Below, one piece after another: positions 1-12,454 of a DNA stretch of 64,000 bases (positions are counted from its first letter, which is position 1; each line of letters opens with the position of its first letter). The DNA is from Jacaranda mimosifolia. Taxonomy: Eukaryota > Streptophyta > Magnoliopsida > Lamiales > Bignoniaceae. Position numbers and translations under genes: made by a program. The stretch covers positions 30,732,690 to 30,796,689 of the forward strand of contig CM032118.1 of assembly GCA_018894105.1 (NCBI GenBank). The letters run 5' to 3'. The notes under the pieces are model-generated. The model was not told the origin of the DNA. It searched no databases and was given only the letters and a program-made list of their open reading frames with translations.

Positions 1-309
1 GACCGAACTTAAGAAATAATTGTCAAGTTGCCTGCGTACCCTATCAAGGGGATTAAGTCATTACATAGTTCAAAGTAAATATTTTTTTTAGGAGGTGCCA
101 TTCATCATTTATACTCATACGGGCTAGGAAGATCCATTGCTTAACCACCTTGGACTAGGTGGGGTATTTAATATTTTAACTACTTAAAGGTATATTTTAA
201 CTACATAAAATACCTTTAATAGGAAAAGTTAGCAGTTTAACTATATGCACTACCTTTGGTGGTTACCGTACATAGTTTATACTTATGTGGGCTAGGTAAC
301 ATGCAATTT

Positions 310-1330
310 AGGCTCGTGCGTCAAGGAGCTAACTTCATGGGTAATATTGCTTCAAAAACTTGCCATTTATGGGGCCTATGTGCAATCCATCTTTGTCAAC
401 CAACTTGTAATCACCATTAGTGTAGACTTCTTTTACCACATATGGACCATCCCATTTTGACATGAACTTACTTCCCATTCACTGGGTGATGGTAATGGGC
501 CTTCTTACTGCTAACACCAAATCTCCAATTTGAAAAGATCGCAGACAAACTTTCTTATTAAATGCCCTTATCATACATGCTTGATAACATTCAAGTTGTT
601 GTTGTGCTTTAAGTGTTTGCTCATTTGATACTTTCGATTTCTCAAGTCAAAGGCAAACATTGTCTTCAGCAGTAAGTCCTTGTTGAATTGCTATACGAAA
701 TGAGGGTATTTGACTTTCAAGAGAGAGAACAACTTCGACTCCATAAACCAATGAATACGGAGTAGCCTAGGTAGCAGCTTGACGAGTTGTCTGATATGCC
801 CAGAGAGCTTCCCCAACTTTCTCATGCCAACCTCTTTTGATTTTGACACCACTTTCTTCAGCAGGTTGCATAAAGTTTTATTGAGCGCCTCTGCTGAACT
901 ATTTGCAGCTACATTGTACATAGAAAAGTTGTATTGCTTGAATCCAAATTATGTGTAGAGTTTGCCCATCAACTTGTTGTAGAAAGGCTTTCTATTATCA
1001 GTAATGATGTAACAAGGCACTCCATATCTGAAAATCATGTTACAATGAATGAACTCAACAACAGTTTCTTTCTTCACTTCCTTGAGGGGAATTACCTTTG
1101 CCTACTTGGAGAAATAGTCTATAGCTACAAATATGTAAGCATGACTAGCCGACGACTTAGGAGTAATAGGACCTACAACATCAAGACCCCATGCATGAAA
1201 TGACCATGAAACAATTGCGGGATATAAGGGTTCAAGAGGCTGATGTATAAGTTAGTGTATGTCTGACAAGCTTCACACCTCTTTTCATAACTCATACAAT
1301 CTTTAACCATAGTAGGCCAATTGTAGCCCA
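310..1330 (-). pseudogene. Gypsy integrase, core and C-terminal region (degraded)
   Basis: Reading the minus strand from about 1330 down to 310 gives an HHCC-type zinc-binding end (KRCEACQ), then stretches typical of Gypsy integrases. These include a short segment like 'YSLVYGVEVVLSLE' near 720-790 and a C-terminal segment like 'KWDGPYVVKEVYTNGDYKL' near 390-460. Integrase would insert the element's cDNA into host DNA. Stops and frame changes occur throughout, so no single frame covers the catalytic core. The 300 bases to the left look like non-coding 3' sequence of the same element. Confidence 0.7.
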
Positions 1331-2160
1331 TCATTTTAATATGAAAATGAAGCTTAGGACTCGACTGGTGAGCTCTGCAGACTCCAGAATTTGCCTTGGC
1401 CATAGCTTTAGTTACTTCTTCACCACTGAAATAGAGTTGATAAGTACCTTCATAAGATTGGCAATACAAAACATTTTTATATAAAATGAAGCCAGATGAC
1501 CTCCAACGAACCTTTGTCCTACGGCGAAGGTCTTGCGGCAATTTTCGGTGCTTTAAATGGTCAATTGATGATGTCCTCCAATCTTTGTCTTCTCTAATTG
1601 AGACTGGTATGATATTTACATCCTCGTGATTAAGCTCAATGGGTAAATGCACAATCCATCTATTGCACACTAGGATATTTATCGTTTCTCCTTCGAAAAG
1701 AGCCAAAGTAGTAGTCAGGTTAGCCAATGCATCTGCCATCCTATTTTTCTTTCTCGGGATGTGACTTAGGACAACACTTTCAAACTTTTTTAACAGAAAA
1801 GAGGCTAGTTGAAAGTAAGGGATCAAATCTTCCTTTTTAACCTCATAAACATTTAAAAGTTGATACCAATTTTAAATCACCGTAGACCTCAACTTCTAAA
1901 ATTTTCATTTCAAGTGTCATTTGAAGCCCAATAATCAAAGCCTAATATTCTACAACATTATTAGAGTACAACTCATTTAACACTATGCAATATGTCAGAA
2001 CTTGCCTTTCTGGTGAAACAAAGATAATCCCTGCCCTCGCTCCATTAAATAACATTATCCATGTTAGCAAGATCTCAACGATGAGGGCATCCTCATCAGG
2101 TAATTCATCGAATACTTCCCAGTCTGTAGGAATAGGGTGATCTGCTAGGAAATTAGCAAG
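1173..2160 (-). pseudogene. Second RNase H (aRH) and integrase N-terminal zinc region
   Basis: From 2160 down to about 1850 the minus strand encodes a degraded RNase H-like stretch (segments like NVVEY, IGLQMTLEM and EVYGDLKLV, with stops). From 1826 to 1173 a 217-residue open frame follows. Its first part has the 'SHIPRKKNRMADALANL' signature that ends the second RNase H in Tat elements. It then has a linker and the integrase zinc-binding segment, with Cys pair CEAC near residue 184; one expected histidine of the HHCC set looks replaced. This domain pair is what places the element in the Tat lineage. Confidence 0.75.
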
Positions 2161-2204
2161 ATCTTGTCCTTTAATAGCTTTTGAGGTATATATGTGATCT
2201 CATA

Positions 2205-2615
2205 CTAATTGACTACAACAGACCACTTAGCCAATCTTCCTGAAAACACTAGTTTTGACATCACAAACTTTATAGGATCAGCGCGTAAGATGATTCGGAT
2301 GGAATATGCCTCAAAATAGTGCTTAAACTTTCTAATTGCATAAAATAAGGCAAGGCAAATCTTCTCAACAGGGGAGTATTTCAACTCATTCTTAGTTAAA
2401 GCTCTACTTAGATAATATAAAGCTTTTTCATTTCCTTCTTCATTTTCCTGAGCCATGAGAGCACCCATCGACCGTTCTTGTGCTGCAATGTATAACATCA
2501 ATAGTTTTCTAAGTATAGAAGCTTCCAAAATTGGTGGATTCATGAGGTGCTTTTTTATGCTCTCAAAAGCATTTTCACGCCCTTTATCCCATACAAAAGG
2601 AGCATCTTTCTTCAT
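2205..2615 (-). pseudogene. Gypsy RNase H domain fragment
   Basis: A 136-residue open stretch begins with the connection region (PFVWDKGRENAFESIKKHL). It continues into the retroelement RNase H fold, with an 'ALYYLSRALTKNELKYSPVEK' type motif and a following LALFYAIRKFKHYFEAY helix. RNase H removes the RNA strand of the cDNA hybrid. The expected first aspartate (usually in 'LYLAVSD') is replaced in 'LMLYIAAQERSMGALM', so it is probably inactive even apart from the surrounding stops. It continues directly from the reverse transcriptase piece at 2631-3112. Confidence 0.8.
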
Positions 2616-2630
2616 CAGGTGCTTAAATGG

Positions 2631-3112
2631 TTACCATCTTCCTGCTAGATTTGATATGAACCTTCTTATAATTGCTAGATTGCCTTGTAAACTGCACAAT
2701 TCTTTAAGATTTTTTGGTGGTGGCATCTTCTGAATAGCATCGATTTTAGTAGGATCCACTTTAATTCCATGATGATGAACTATGAAGCCAAGAAACTTGC
2801 CAGACGTGACATCAAAAGCACACTTGAGTGGGTTCATCTTCAAATTGTATTTCCTCAATCGATCAAATACCACACGGAGATCTTCCAAGTGATTGTCTCT
2901 TTTCTTAGTCTTGACCACTAGATCATCAACTTAGCACTCTACTCTTATATGAACATATCATCGAAAATATTTTGCACAGCTTGTTGATAAGTTGTACCTG
3001 CATTTTTCAACCCCAAAGGCATCACCTTATAATAGTAAATACACTTTGTTGTGCGAAAGCCATACAATCCTCATCTTGTGGTGACATTCTAATTTGATTG
3101 TACCCAGAGGAG
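2631..3112 (-). pseudogene. Gypsy reverse transcriptase, C-terminal half
   Basis: The minus strand from 3112 downward gives a segment like 'GYNQIRMSPQDEDCMAF', then 'YKVMPLGLKNAGTTYQQ', then a region where the YXDD box should be. It then reads 'LRKYNLKMNPLKCAFDVTSG' and 'KFLGFIVHHHGIKVDPTKI', the palm and thumb of a Ty3/Gypsy reverse transcriptase. A stop lies near 2935, close to the catalytic YXDD position. The reading starts abruptly at the edge of the CACTA insertion, and the N-terminal half resumes at 15266. Confidence 0.85.
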
Positions 3113-3450
3113 TACTACAACAATTTGCACTTCACGTAACAAAATTTTTGGTAACAAAGGTAAAATTCGTTACATATGTTAGATTTATTGTAACAAAATT
3201 GATTTTTTGTTACAAATAATATTTTCTTTAGTAACAAAGTAAAAGTCTTGTTGCATTTAACTCAAATTTGTTACCTTAAATTTTTTATGTTCGTAACTAA
3301 ATAATTATTCGTTACGAAAAATGTTATTTTGTTACATATAACATTTTTCATCATATAAGAAGATATATTTGTAACAAAATTTGGTACCTTTTGTAACAAC
3401 AAAATATTTGTCACAAATAAAATATATTGTAACAAAGTTTTTAGTTACTA
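3113..3450. repeat. CACTA left subterminal repeat region
   Basis: More than ten copies of a GTAAC-centred motif (GTAACAAA, GTTACAAA, CGTTAC, in both orientations) lie within about 340 bases of the terminus. Subterminal arrays of short repeats bind the TNPA-type protein in the En/Spm family; that role here is inferred from position and repetition only. The same motif recurs at the opposite end (14806-15265). Confidence 0.75.
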
Positions 3451-3799
3451 AATTTTAATTAACTTCCCTCCAAAATTCATTCCCTCCAAATATCAATTGT
3501 ATACATATGGTAACAATGATTTTCGCTACTAATTATAAATGAATATTAAATTAAATTTTTACTAATACTTGTGGGTTGGGCTTTTGTTCAAAAAATGGAC
3601 TTCACAATAATGTAAAGAATTTGTTAATTGGGCTTTAACCAATTTTTTAGTGAATTTTTATTGAACTGGGTTTTATTTTAAAGATTGAGTTTGAAGAAAT
3701 TTGAAGTGAATAATCCATTAGTTGGGCTAATTTCTTTAAAATATTGGGCTTTATAATTTTTTTGTGAATTATTCAATGAATTGGGAGTTTTCATTTAGA
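3451..3799. other. CACTA interior, non-coding, repeated 'TTGGGCTT' segments
   Basis: No gene is visible. Short words around TTGGGCTT recur (near 3576, 3641 and 3744), as does the word TTCCCTCCAAA (near 3472 and 3484). The latter is seen again at about 8945, 9020, 9060 and 9720 elsewhere in the transposon. Confidence 0.5.
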
Positions 3800-5200
3800 G
3801 GAAAAATGCAAAATTGGTCTCGTAACTATGCCCTACTAGCAAATTTTGACTTTATATTTTTGGTACACTAACTTTTGAATTTTGGTAATTTGAGGACAAA
3901 TCTAGCCCGAATTCATTTGCTGCCCGATCCACATGTCGCCATGTCACATCCTCTCTCCTACGTGGCTGTGTGGCAACCCGTTCTTGTCATGTATTTTACT
4001 AGACCAAAAAAAAAAAGGATATTTGCACAAAAAATTAAAAATAGGTACATAAAAATTGAAAAAACCAAAAAAGATAAAAAAAGAAGAAGATAAATCTTGA
4101 AAAATATATATATATATTCACATATATAAACACACATACACTTGTATCCCACTTGCTAAATTATCAAATTAAATGAATTGAGTCCTAAAAAAAAATTTTA
4201 AACTTGCACATTAGAATTTAAAATATCAAATATCCTTCAAATTTATAAAATTTTATTTCATACGAATTTACCATCTAAAATTTGTTAAAAATCTAATTTA
4301 TCACTTTAGGCCATATGATTTTAATAATATTAAGTTAAAATATCTAATAATGTTAAAATAGTAAAATTTCTAAAAATTTAAATAAATTTTGTTGACTTTA
4401 TTTATTAAGTTGAAAATGAAATAAAAATTAAACAATAAAAATTTAAGTCTATCCTATTATCTATATAATTCAAAATTACATAAGAATATTAAAATGATAA
4501 ATACATCTAAAATAATCCAATTAAATATAAATATATTTTATTTATTAATTCAAATATGAAAAAAAAACTTAAACAATAAAATTTTAAGTCTATCATCCTA
4601 ACTATGTAATTATAAATTACATAATAATAGTAAAATAAAAAATATTCTTAACATTAGAATTTAAAATATCTAATATCCTTCAAATTTATAAAATTTTATT
4701 TCATACGAATTTATCATCTAATTTTTTTTTAAAATCTAACTTATAACTTTAGGCCATATAATTTTAATAATATTAAGTTAAAATATTTAATAATGCTAAA
4801 ATAGTAAAATATCTAATAATTTAAATAAATTTTGTTGACTTTATTTGTTAAGTTAAAAATGAAATAAAAATTAAACAATAAAAATTTAATCCTATCATAT
4901 TATCTATATAATTCAAAATTACATAATAACGTTAAAATGATAAATACATCTAAAATAATTCTATTAAATACAAATATTTTTATTTATTAATTCAGATATA
5001 ATAAAATAAAACTTGAACAATAAAATTTTGTGTCTATCATCCTAACTATATAATTATAGATTACATAGTAAACTTAAAATAAAAAATATTCTAAAATAAG
5101 TCAATTATTATTCAATTAATATAAATAAAGAAATAATAACAACAACAACAACAACAACAATAACAACAACAACAAGAATCCCCACCCTTCCCCTCTAGCA
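3800..5200 (+). mobile_element. One arm of a Mutator-like element (same family as 49287-54783)
   Basis: The start GGAAAAATGCAAAATTGGTC, followed by 'CGTAACTATGCC', matches the terminus of the complete element at 49287-54783. So do the downstream landmarks: 'GCCCGA', a 'CACATCCTCTCTCCTACGTGGC' type segment shortened here, a poly-A/AT tract, and an arm ending in (AAC)n then a short GC-rich 'CCCCACCCTTCCCCTC'. In the complete element the corresponding order ends in (TTA)n and a GC-rich core. No matching second arm with a 9-bp duplication was found, so this copy is truncated or rearranged. Confidence 0.6.
4208..5092. repeat. Tandem duplication, two units of about 443 bp
   Basis: The sequence beginning ACATTAGAATTTAAAATATC at 4208 repeats at 4651 and stays alignable to about 5092, with small substitutions and indels. 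It lies within the Mutator-like arm, whose AT-rich filler is also internally repeated in the complete copy (53636-54110). Confidence 0.8.
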
Positions 5201-5214
5201 CTTCATATATTTCT

Positions 5215-5528
5215 CATTTCTTTTCTTTTTTCTTCATTCTTTTCTTTTCTTTCCTTTTTATTCTCATTTCTCTCTTCTTCCATTATTTCATATATTTCTC
5301 ATTTTATACATATATGTATAAATTTATCATTGTTTCTCATTTCTCATTATTTCATGTATTCTCATTTTATACATACATATATATATATATATAAATTTAT
5401 CTATAAAATTTAAAATAATTTCTATTTTTATCTTTTTTCTTTCTAATTATTCATACATGTATACTTATTTCTTCTACTTATACTTATTCACATATATATA
5501 ATATACATATATATAAATTTATCAATAA
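5215..5528. repeat. Repeated AT-rich block, copy 1 (continues at 8623-8770)
   Basis: A pyrimidine-rich block (CTCATTTCTCTCTTCT..., 'TTATTTCATATATTTCTCA', 'TTCATACATGTATACTTATT') is interrupted by the solo LTR at 5529 and continues after 8622. Copies 2 and 3 of the same block lie at 12240-13000 and 13364-14010 and are uninterrupted at the corresponding point. That independently confirms the LTR insertion site. Confidence 0.75.
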
Positions 5529-8500
5529 TGTAATGCCCCGACCGAGAGGCGCCTGCTTCCGGCCGAGGTGCTACTCACACAATGCCACACATCATCCTAG
5601 CAACAGAAAATCACTTTTAAAATTTCCAAAATAATTAGATCCTATAACCATCTCCATCAGATACTTACTTCTGAACCGAAACATTTCGAATAACACTTGG
5701 CACTTCTATCACTCTCATTGCCTCATGTGTGGCTGGGGCTAGTTTATCTTCATCACTTGTTCTTATCTGGGCTAAAGAACGGATAGCAATAATAAAACAA
5801 TATAAGTCCGAATGACTTAGTGAGATAGTTTAACAATGACAACCAAGTAACAATTTCACAATTATTATGTAAGAGACAAATAGAGGTATATTTATTCCCA
5901 AGAGTTGTGAGAAAATGTTTTAATCAAAATTTAGAGTGATCCATCTCACCACCGTCCCATACCAGTGATGAGATTTCACAAATTTACTATCTCTTACAGA
6001 AGAATTTTAAATCATGATTACGACCACAAGGGGTCGACATGTCACTTGAACAATCATTGAGTTTGTATTAAGTATTCGAGTTTCAAAATGTAAAATAAAA
6101 TTAATAGTCACTTTCACACTTTTGCTGTTCGTGGTTCTCCTATCTTATCACTCCACTTTCGAAAACACGAAAACCCTTGTCCCTCCAAAGTACCGAGTGA
6201 TCAGATCGGACACTTAATCACTCACTAGGCATGGCTAGCTACATGCATGATCCTGCTCATAGCCGACTACCTCCAACCCTCTATGAGTAGGGATTATATG
6301 TACAATTTTGTACGGGTATCAACTAAAAGATCTGTCGCTGCGGACCGTTCCGCCCAGCTATCTTTCATAACCAATCACAGGGCCCAACCCCAAGGGTATT
6401 AAGTATATGATCACTGATAATGTTTAGTACACCCAACAACATATAATTTAACACGTCACTTTGCCATGATAATTAATCATCACTGAATAAACACAAGACT
6501 TTTCCAAGAAAACATGGCAATATATTTTCGAAATCACTTTCATATTCCTCAACACAATCGCCAATTTTGTATGAAGCGACATTAGTAAATATCAATGGAG
6601 CACTCAGTGTAAAAGGGGCGATGTGGAGTACTATTTTCATAAACTGTTAACTTTATCAAAACTTGGGTGGAAGTGAATTGCGGGTTGCAGAATCAATCAT
6701 GTAAAATAGGTGAGAGGACTCAAGTACGAATAGTCCAAGAATTACAGATAAGGATAAGAGAGGTCCAATTAACTACTGGGAGAGTTCAAGAGCAGCAAGT
6801 CAATGTTACATAGGTAAATGGTAATTTTTAGTAGAAGGAAGGCCAAACAGAGATGATATACATGTATCAATATAAATGTACAAGATAAGAAATCGTATCC
6901 ATCAAAATTAGGAGTTTAAGTAGCAATAATTTGAGAATTTCGAGCATAAGGGACAGCTTAAACAGACTGACCAAGTGAACATGAGAACCAAAGAATAGCA
7001 TAGAACGAGCACGTATCAATCATCGAATCTTAGCACAAATAGAACCAAGCAGCAAAATATAATAACGAGTATGTATGTGCTTTCCCTAGCAAGAAAGCTA
7101 ATATAAACTCACCTGGAAAATGCAGATGAATTCTTAATCATACAATCACTCAGGTTTTGGCTTCTTAGTCAAATTGAGAGCACTGTCATAAAATAACTCG
7201 AGTTATCATTTCGTCAATCTTCTGAGTCTTCACTATAAGTGTAACGAATGTCATTATCAAACTTAAGGGTATTTTGACATAGTCCTGATAATTCTTAGAT
7301 ATTTAAATAGTCCATAACTTTGTTTCCCAATTGACTTAAAGTTCAATGCACATAATCTAAATCCAATATTGATTATGATTTCTCAATCATAATTCTCAAT
7401 TCCATGTTACACTCAACGGTGCAAGGTAATCACTTATCATAGTCCTTAATTCAACAAGTCGATAAATTGGTTGTTAATATCTTATTAAAGTCTCAACGAC
7501 AATCTAATAATTCACCTGAGCCGGTTAAATCCAATACTATATTAATTACAAAATTAATCTATAACTTTAGACTAAATCATAGCTTAACAATCTTAATTCT
7601 GATCAGAGTCAACTTCGTCCAAAAATCTAAATACATTCAACAGTTCAATCGAATCAAAATTCGACTATTGAAATTTACCCAAATTGGGTCGAATCGAGAC
7701 CCAGATTCAAGCTGAAAATAGGCCAGACGAGTTCGGGATCAAATTCTACACAAACTGCCTGAATGACGCAGTCACGCGCCGCTGTCGAACATAGGAACCA
7801 CCAACACGACCTGGTGCATCTCAACCTCAGGAATCAAACGCACCAATCAATTTCTGGTTTGGACGCCATTAGGTCGGCCAATTTGGCCCAAAATCGCCAC
7901 AGAGCCCTAACCCGCCATCGTCGCGCCACCGTGAAATTCCTTCGTCTTTCGCCGGTGAAACCTCAAATTGAGGGACCTAATGTGATGCCCATGAGCTCCC
8001 GACCAAAGCCCATCCTACCCCTATCCATTTCCGCTGCCGTATGCCGGAGAACGGCCAACCGGCTGCGAGCTCGCTATCGAGCTTAATTTTTCGGCCATTC
8101 CGCCAGTTGTTTTGGGTCAACATTGGTATGGTTTTTCTCACTGAGCTAAGAGGAGCCTGAATATGTTCTAGGTTTTGGATTTCACTGTGATTCTACGGCG
8201 ATTCGCCGGTGAGGGTGAATTTGCGCCATTTGTGAGAATTTAACAAAAATCTGTCCTTCATTCTATATATATAAATATACTTTTCAGCCCTTTCAATTCA
8301 GCCCCAAAAGTTCTGACCGACTTCATTTCCACCCCAAAAAGTTCAACTGCCTTCATTTTAGTCCCTAGCCTTCAATTGAGTCCTCCAACTTCTATTTCTT
8401 GCACTTTGACCCGCATAATTCCTATTTCTGAACAATTAAGTCCAAAAAAATTTATTTTGAGGTCCTTAAACTTTTATTCCTCTCACATTGGCTCCCAGAA

Positions 8501-8622
8501 CTTTTGAAATTTTGCAATCAAGTCCTTTTTATTTATTTTCTCAAGCCTTAAAATTCAATCAATCAATATCTTGATTTCTAAATCCTAATTTGTTCAAAAT
8601 ACCAAAATTTAGGGGTGTTACA
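5529..8622 (-). mobile_element. Solo LTR, 3.1 kb, same family as the element at 55683
   Basis: On the minus strand it begins TGTAACACCCC (ending at 8622) and ends CGGGGCATTACA (starting at 5529), giving TG...CA ends. A perfect 5-bp duplication AATAA flanks it (5524-5528 and 8623-8627). The 3' half aligns with the LTR at 55683-58902, for example the 'CTTGGGGTTGGGCCC' type segment near 6385, the 'CAGGTGAGTTTATATTAG' segment near 7110 and the end 'GGCATTACA'. No internal region or second LTR is present, as expected after LTR-LTR recombination. Open stretches at 7467-7715 and 7763-8086 fall within it and are not genes. Confidence 0.9.
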
Positions 8623-11400
8623 AATAAAATTTAAATTACTTTTATTTTATCTATTTTTTTATTTATTCATTCCAAATTAAATAATATTTAATAGTTATAA
8701 AATCATATATATAATATAATTTTTTATTCATACTTATATGCATATATAGTATATATATATATATATATAATTTTCAATAAAATTTAAAGAAGATTCATCC
8801 TATATTTCTCATTTTATACATATATAAATTTTATCATTATTTCTCATTTCTCATTATTTCATATATTCTTATTTTATACATATGTATAAATATATTTAAT
8901 GAATTTGGATGGCAATGCAATTTTGTTTCCCTCCAACTTTGTATTCCCTCCAAAATTTGGCCCATAAGAAAAATTAACAATTGTTTTTATTATTAGTTTG
9001 ACATAATAATTTAACTTGATTTCTTCCAAAAAATTTATTCCCTCTAACAATAATGAATTCTCTTCATTTTTTCGATTCCTCTAAATTTTAGCTCCTTCAT
9101 TTTTTTTGTATAAATAATTAATAGCAAAATTAATTTATTTTATCTTAGATTATATGATGAATTGACATATAATTTTTTAAATTATTAAATGATTTTCTAT
9201 TATAGTTAAAATAGCTAAGTAACATATAATTTGGACTTATAAATTTTGGTGCTTAACAATTTAATTTTTATTATAATTTATTACAATATTTATTTAGAAA
9301 AATTTTAAAAACTCTTTAAAATAAATAGTTAAAGGTCACATACCTGAATAACAAAAGAAAAGAAAAAAATATAGTTTACCATAATACTTAATGAAAAGAA
9401 AATGGTCCCTGAAATTAGGCCTGTTAGTTTTACATTTCGTATTTTAATCGTTGTATTGGCCAATTAAAGATTTTTATAACTTATAGATATCTATATGTTA
9501 ATTGTGTGTATGTTTTACTATATAAATTGCTAAAATGAAGATAACTTTCGTGGTTTAATATAGTGTAAAAAAAGTAGTAACTTAAAGTATATTATTAAAT
9601 ATAATGATTATTAACTTTCATAAACCTGAACAAGTTGTTCTTAAGAATTAGTTGGTCTACATATTATATTTCCTTCAAAAAATAAGTTTCCTTCCAAAAA
9701 TGAATTCCTTGATTATTTTTTTATTCCCTCCAAATTTTTGCTCCTCCCTCCATTTTGTGTATAAATAGTATGTACAAAAATTATTTATTTTATCTTATAT
9801 AATAAGATGAATTATGATGTATTATTATGTAATTAATTTTTTATTATTTATTAGGACATTGTTTTTGAACAAAAAGATTTTAGAAAAATTGTTTATAAAT
9901 TCTAAAAACTTTAGTCTTTACATGTAATTAATTTCATTTTAAAAATTAAAATATTCTGTACTAATAATATATTGATGCGGACAATTTGAACATGCATTTA
10001 TTGAAAAAATTTTATACTTAATTAACACAAATTGTTTTAAAATTGATGAACTTGTATAACTTTAATATAGTTGGAAATTTAGTTTAATATAACTTTAAAA
10101 TATACTTAATTAACACAAATTGTTTTAAAATTGATGAACTTTTATAACTTTAATATAGTTGGAAATTTTGAAATTATTTTGAAATACTCACAACATTATA
10201 ATATAAACTTAGTAATATAGTTATAAGTTTAATAAAATTATTTTTTATCCCCATATATTTAATTAAATATTTGAAGAACTGTTAGCATCCTTAACAAATT
10301 TGTAGACGTCGGTTGAAAATTTATATTAAAATTCAAAAATATCCTTCAAAAGTTGTTTTGATTATGTTTAAGACAAAAATACCATTGGACTTATTTGTAA
10401 CTTTAACATGAGGGTTTAACTTTAATATTATTTAAATTACTCAGAATAAATTTAAATAATTTTATTAATAATTTTTTTAGATATTAAATAATCTTTTAAT
10501 TAAAGTTGGATTAAAAAAATAAAAATTTAAAATCATCAACATATGTAAAGTAATTTAATCAAATTTAATTAAACATATTTATTAATTATAAAATAAAAAT
10601 AAAAATAAAAATCAAATTCGTCTCTTAATTAAATATGATTTTATTTTTAAATTACATCTCAATAATATTAAAAAATAATCATATCTAAAATAATTTATTT
10701 ATGTTAAGTTAAATATATTTATTAAATATAAAAAAAAATTATTAACTAAAATAAATAATTTAAAAATAAAAATAAGATCTAAAAATATCATACTAACACT
10801 AGTAATTTTAAAATGTCTATTTCACCCTATCAGCCAAATAAAAAAATTATTGATATGATATCTTGCTCCCTTCTAAAACACAAATAAATAAATAATTTTC
10901 TTCCAATTCATTTTTCACCTACCACCCAAAATACAAATAAACAACCATCACATTCTCTAACCCCACTTCCAAAAAATCATATTGCTAAAATATTTTGACA
11001 AAATGCTCCAATTCATAAACAAACAGGCCGTAATTAAACTAATTTCATTAAATTTATCAATTAATAAAAATTAAATAAGTCAAAGTGTGGGAGATATAGA
11101 GTTGGAACCCTGCAAGACCTTGATGTGTGTGTGTGTGTGTGTGTGTATAAATAAAAAGCATTGAATTTATTTATTAATCAAAATAAATAATTTAAATAAA
11201 AATAAAATCTAAAATTTTATCCTAACAATATAATTTTAATAATTTTAAATAAATAAATATTTTTAATTATTTTGAACAAAATAATGTAATGATTTTAAAT
11301 AAATAACATAAGCAAAAAAAATTAATTTAAGTTAATTTAATTAAAAATTATTAATTAACAATAAATAAATAAGTAAATATATGTATACACACACACATAT
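8623..11400. other. CACTA interior, AT-rich non-coding filler
   Basis: No gene is visible. The first 150 bases continue repeat block copy 1. The rest is very AT-rich, with recurring TTCCCTCCAAA words. A roughly 140-base segment near 9060-9200 recurs in diverged form near 9710-9850 ('TTTATTTTATCTTA...ATGATGAATT'). There is an 88-bp tandem duplication at 10014 and a (TG)n tract at 11126-11146. Confidence 0.6.
10014..10172. repeat. Tandem duplication, 88-bp period
   Basis: ATACTTAATTAACACAAATT begins at 10014 and again at 10102. About 70 bases following each are nearly identical, differing for example by CTTGTATAAC versus CTTTTATAAC. It is a local duplication in AT-rich transposon filler. Confidence 0.85.
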
Positions 11401-11404
11401 ATAT

Positions 11405-11540
11405 ATTTTTCTCCTTTTTCCACACCCCGACCCACCCCTGCCTCTTCCAACCAGCTCCCCCCCACCCCAAGCCTGGCCATGGCCAGACCCAGTAGCTGGC
11501 CATGGCCGACGGTGAGGGGTTGGAGGAGAGGGGGTGGGTG
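11405..11540. repeat. GC-rich imperfect palindrome in AT-rich filler
   Basis: A left arm rich in CCCACCCC/CCTCTTCCAACC faces a right arm GGTTGGAGGAGAGGGGGTGGG. Between them CTGGCCATGGCC occurs twice. The centre of a long-arm foldback element would look like this: the core of the Mutator-like element at 53316-53510 is also GC-rich, contains GCCATGG words and is flanked by AT-rich arms. It may be the core of another member of that class. Confidence 0.55.
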
Positions 11541-12239
11541 TTATATATATATTTATATGATATTTATTTTATATATATTTATGTTGATATTATACATATA
11601 TATATATATATTTATATGATATTTATATTGAGATATAAAATTTTTTATGAGGATTTTGTTATATATTTTTAAAATTTTTAATTATTTTTTTAATTTTTTT
11701 TAATGAAGGTTGATTGGGAAATTCAAATTTTGTGCAATTTTTATAAATAAGTCAAAATTTTGAGTTGTTGGGTAATTAATTTTTTTTAATTTTACAGTTT
11801 TGCCTGAATACTAATGGAAGTTGTGTTATCCCAAATGTATTAAAAAATTTAGAGTTTTTATCCTATAAGTGTCAACTGAATTACCGAAAGTGCAAACCCC
11901 CCATCCAATGAGACCAAAAATATAATTTTTTCAATATAATCAAACACTACATTAGCAAAAAAAAAAAGAAAACTAAGGGCTCCATTGAAATGGTAATAAT
12001 TTTATTGGGCTAGTTGCAATTTACGACAATGTGAATTGTGAAATAAGTATCAAACCCTTATGTGAAAAAAAAAATTATATATATACAAAATAGTATCTTT
12101 ATGTTTTATAAAACCACGCACACCACCTCCCCCTCCACATTTATTGCCCATTTAACGTAATTTTAATATAAAAAGATCAATTTACCCTTAATCATTTCAC
12201 ATATATACAATTCAATTTAAATAACTTTTTATTATCATA
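11541..12239. other. CACTA interior, non-coding
   Basis: AT-rich sequence without a gene. A stretch near 11780-11950 ('GTTGTGTTATCCCAAATG', 'TATAAGTGTCAACTGAATTA', 'GAGACCAAAAATATAA') looks like the terminus of another repeat family, but I could not find its partner or a target duplication. Confidence 0.4.
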
Positions 12240-12389
12240 TTTTATTTATTTTTTCTTTTTTTTTCATTCTTTTCTTTTCTTTTCTTTTATTCTCATTTCT
12301 CTCTTCTATTATTTCATATATTTCTCATTTTAAACATATATATATTTATCATCATTGTTTCTCATTTATCATTATTTCATATATTCTCC

Positions 12390-12454
<65 letters not shown>

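Noticed and set aside
7467..8086. Two open stretches of 82 and 107 codons
   Set aside because: Both lie within the solo LTR on the strand opposite to its transcription. They have no domain resemblance and are explained by the LTR.
11780..11960. Possible right partner of the Mutator-like arm at 3800
   Set aside because: A few words (GAGACCAA) agree, but the rest of the arm and the 9-bp duplication do not match.
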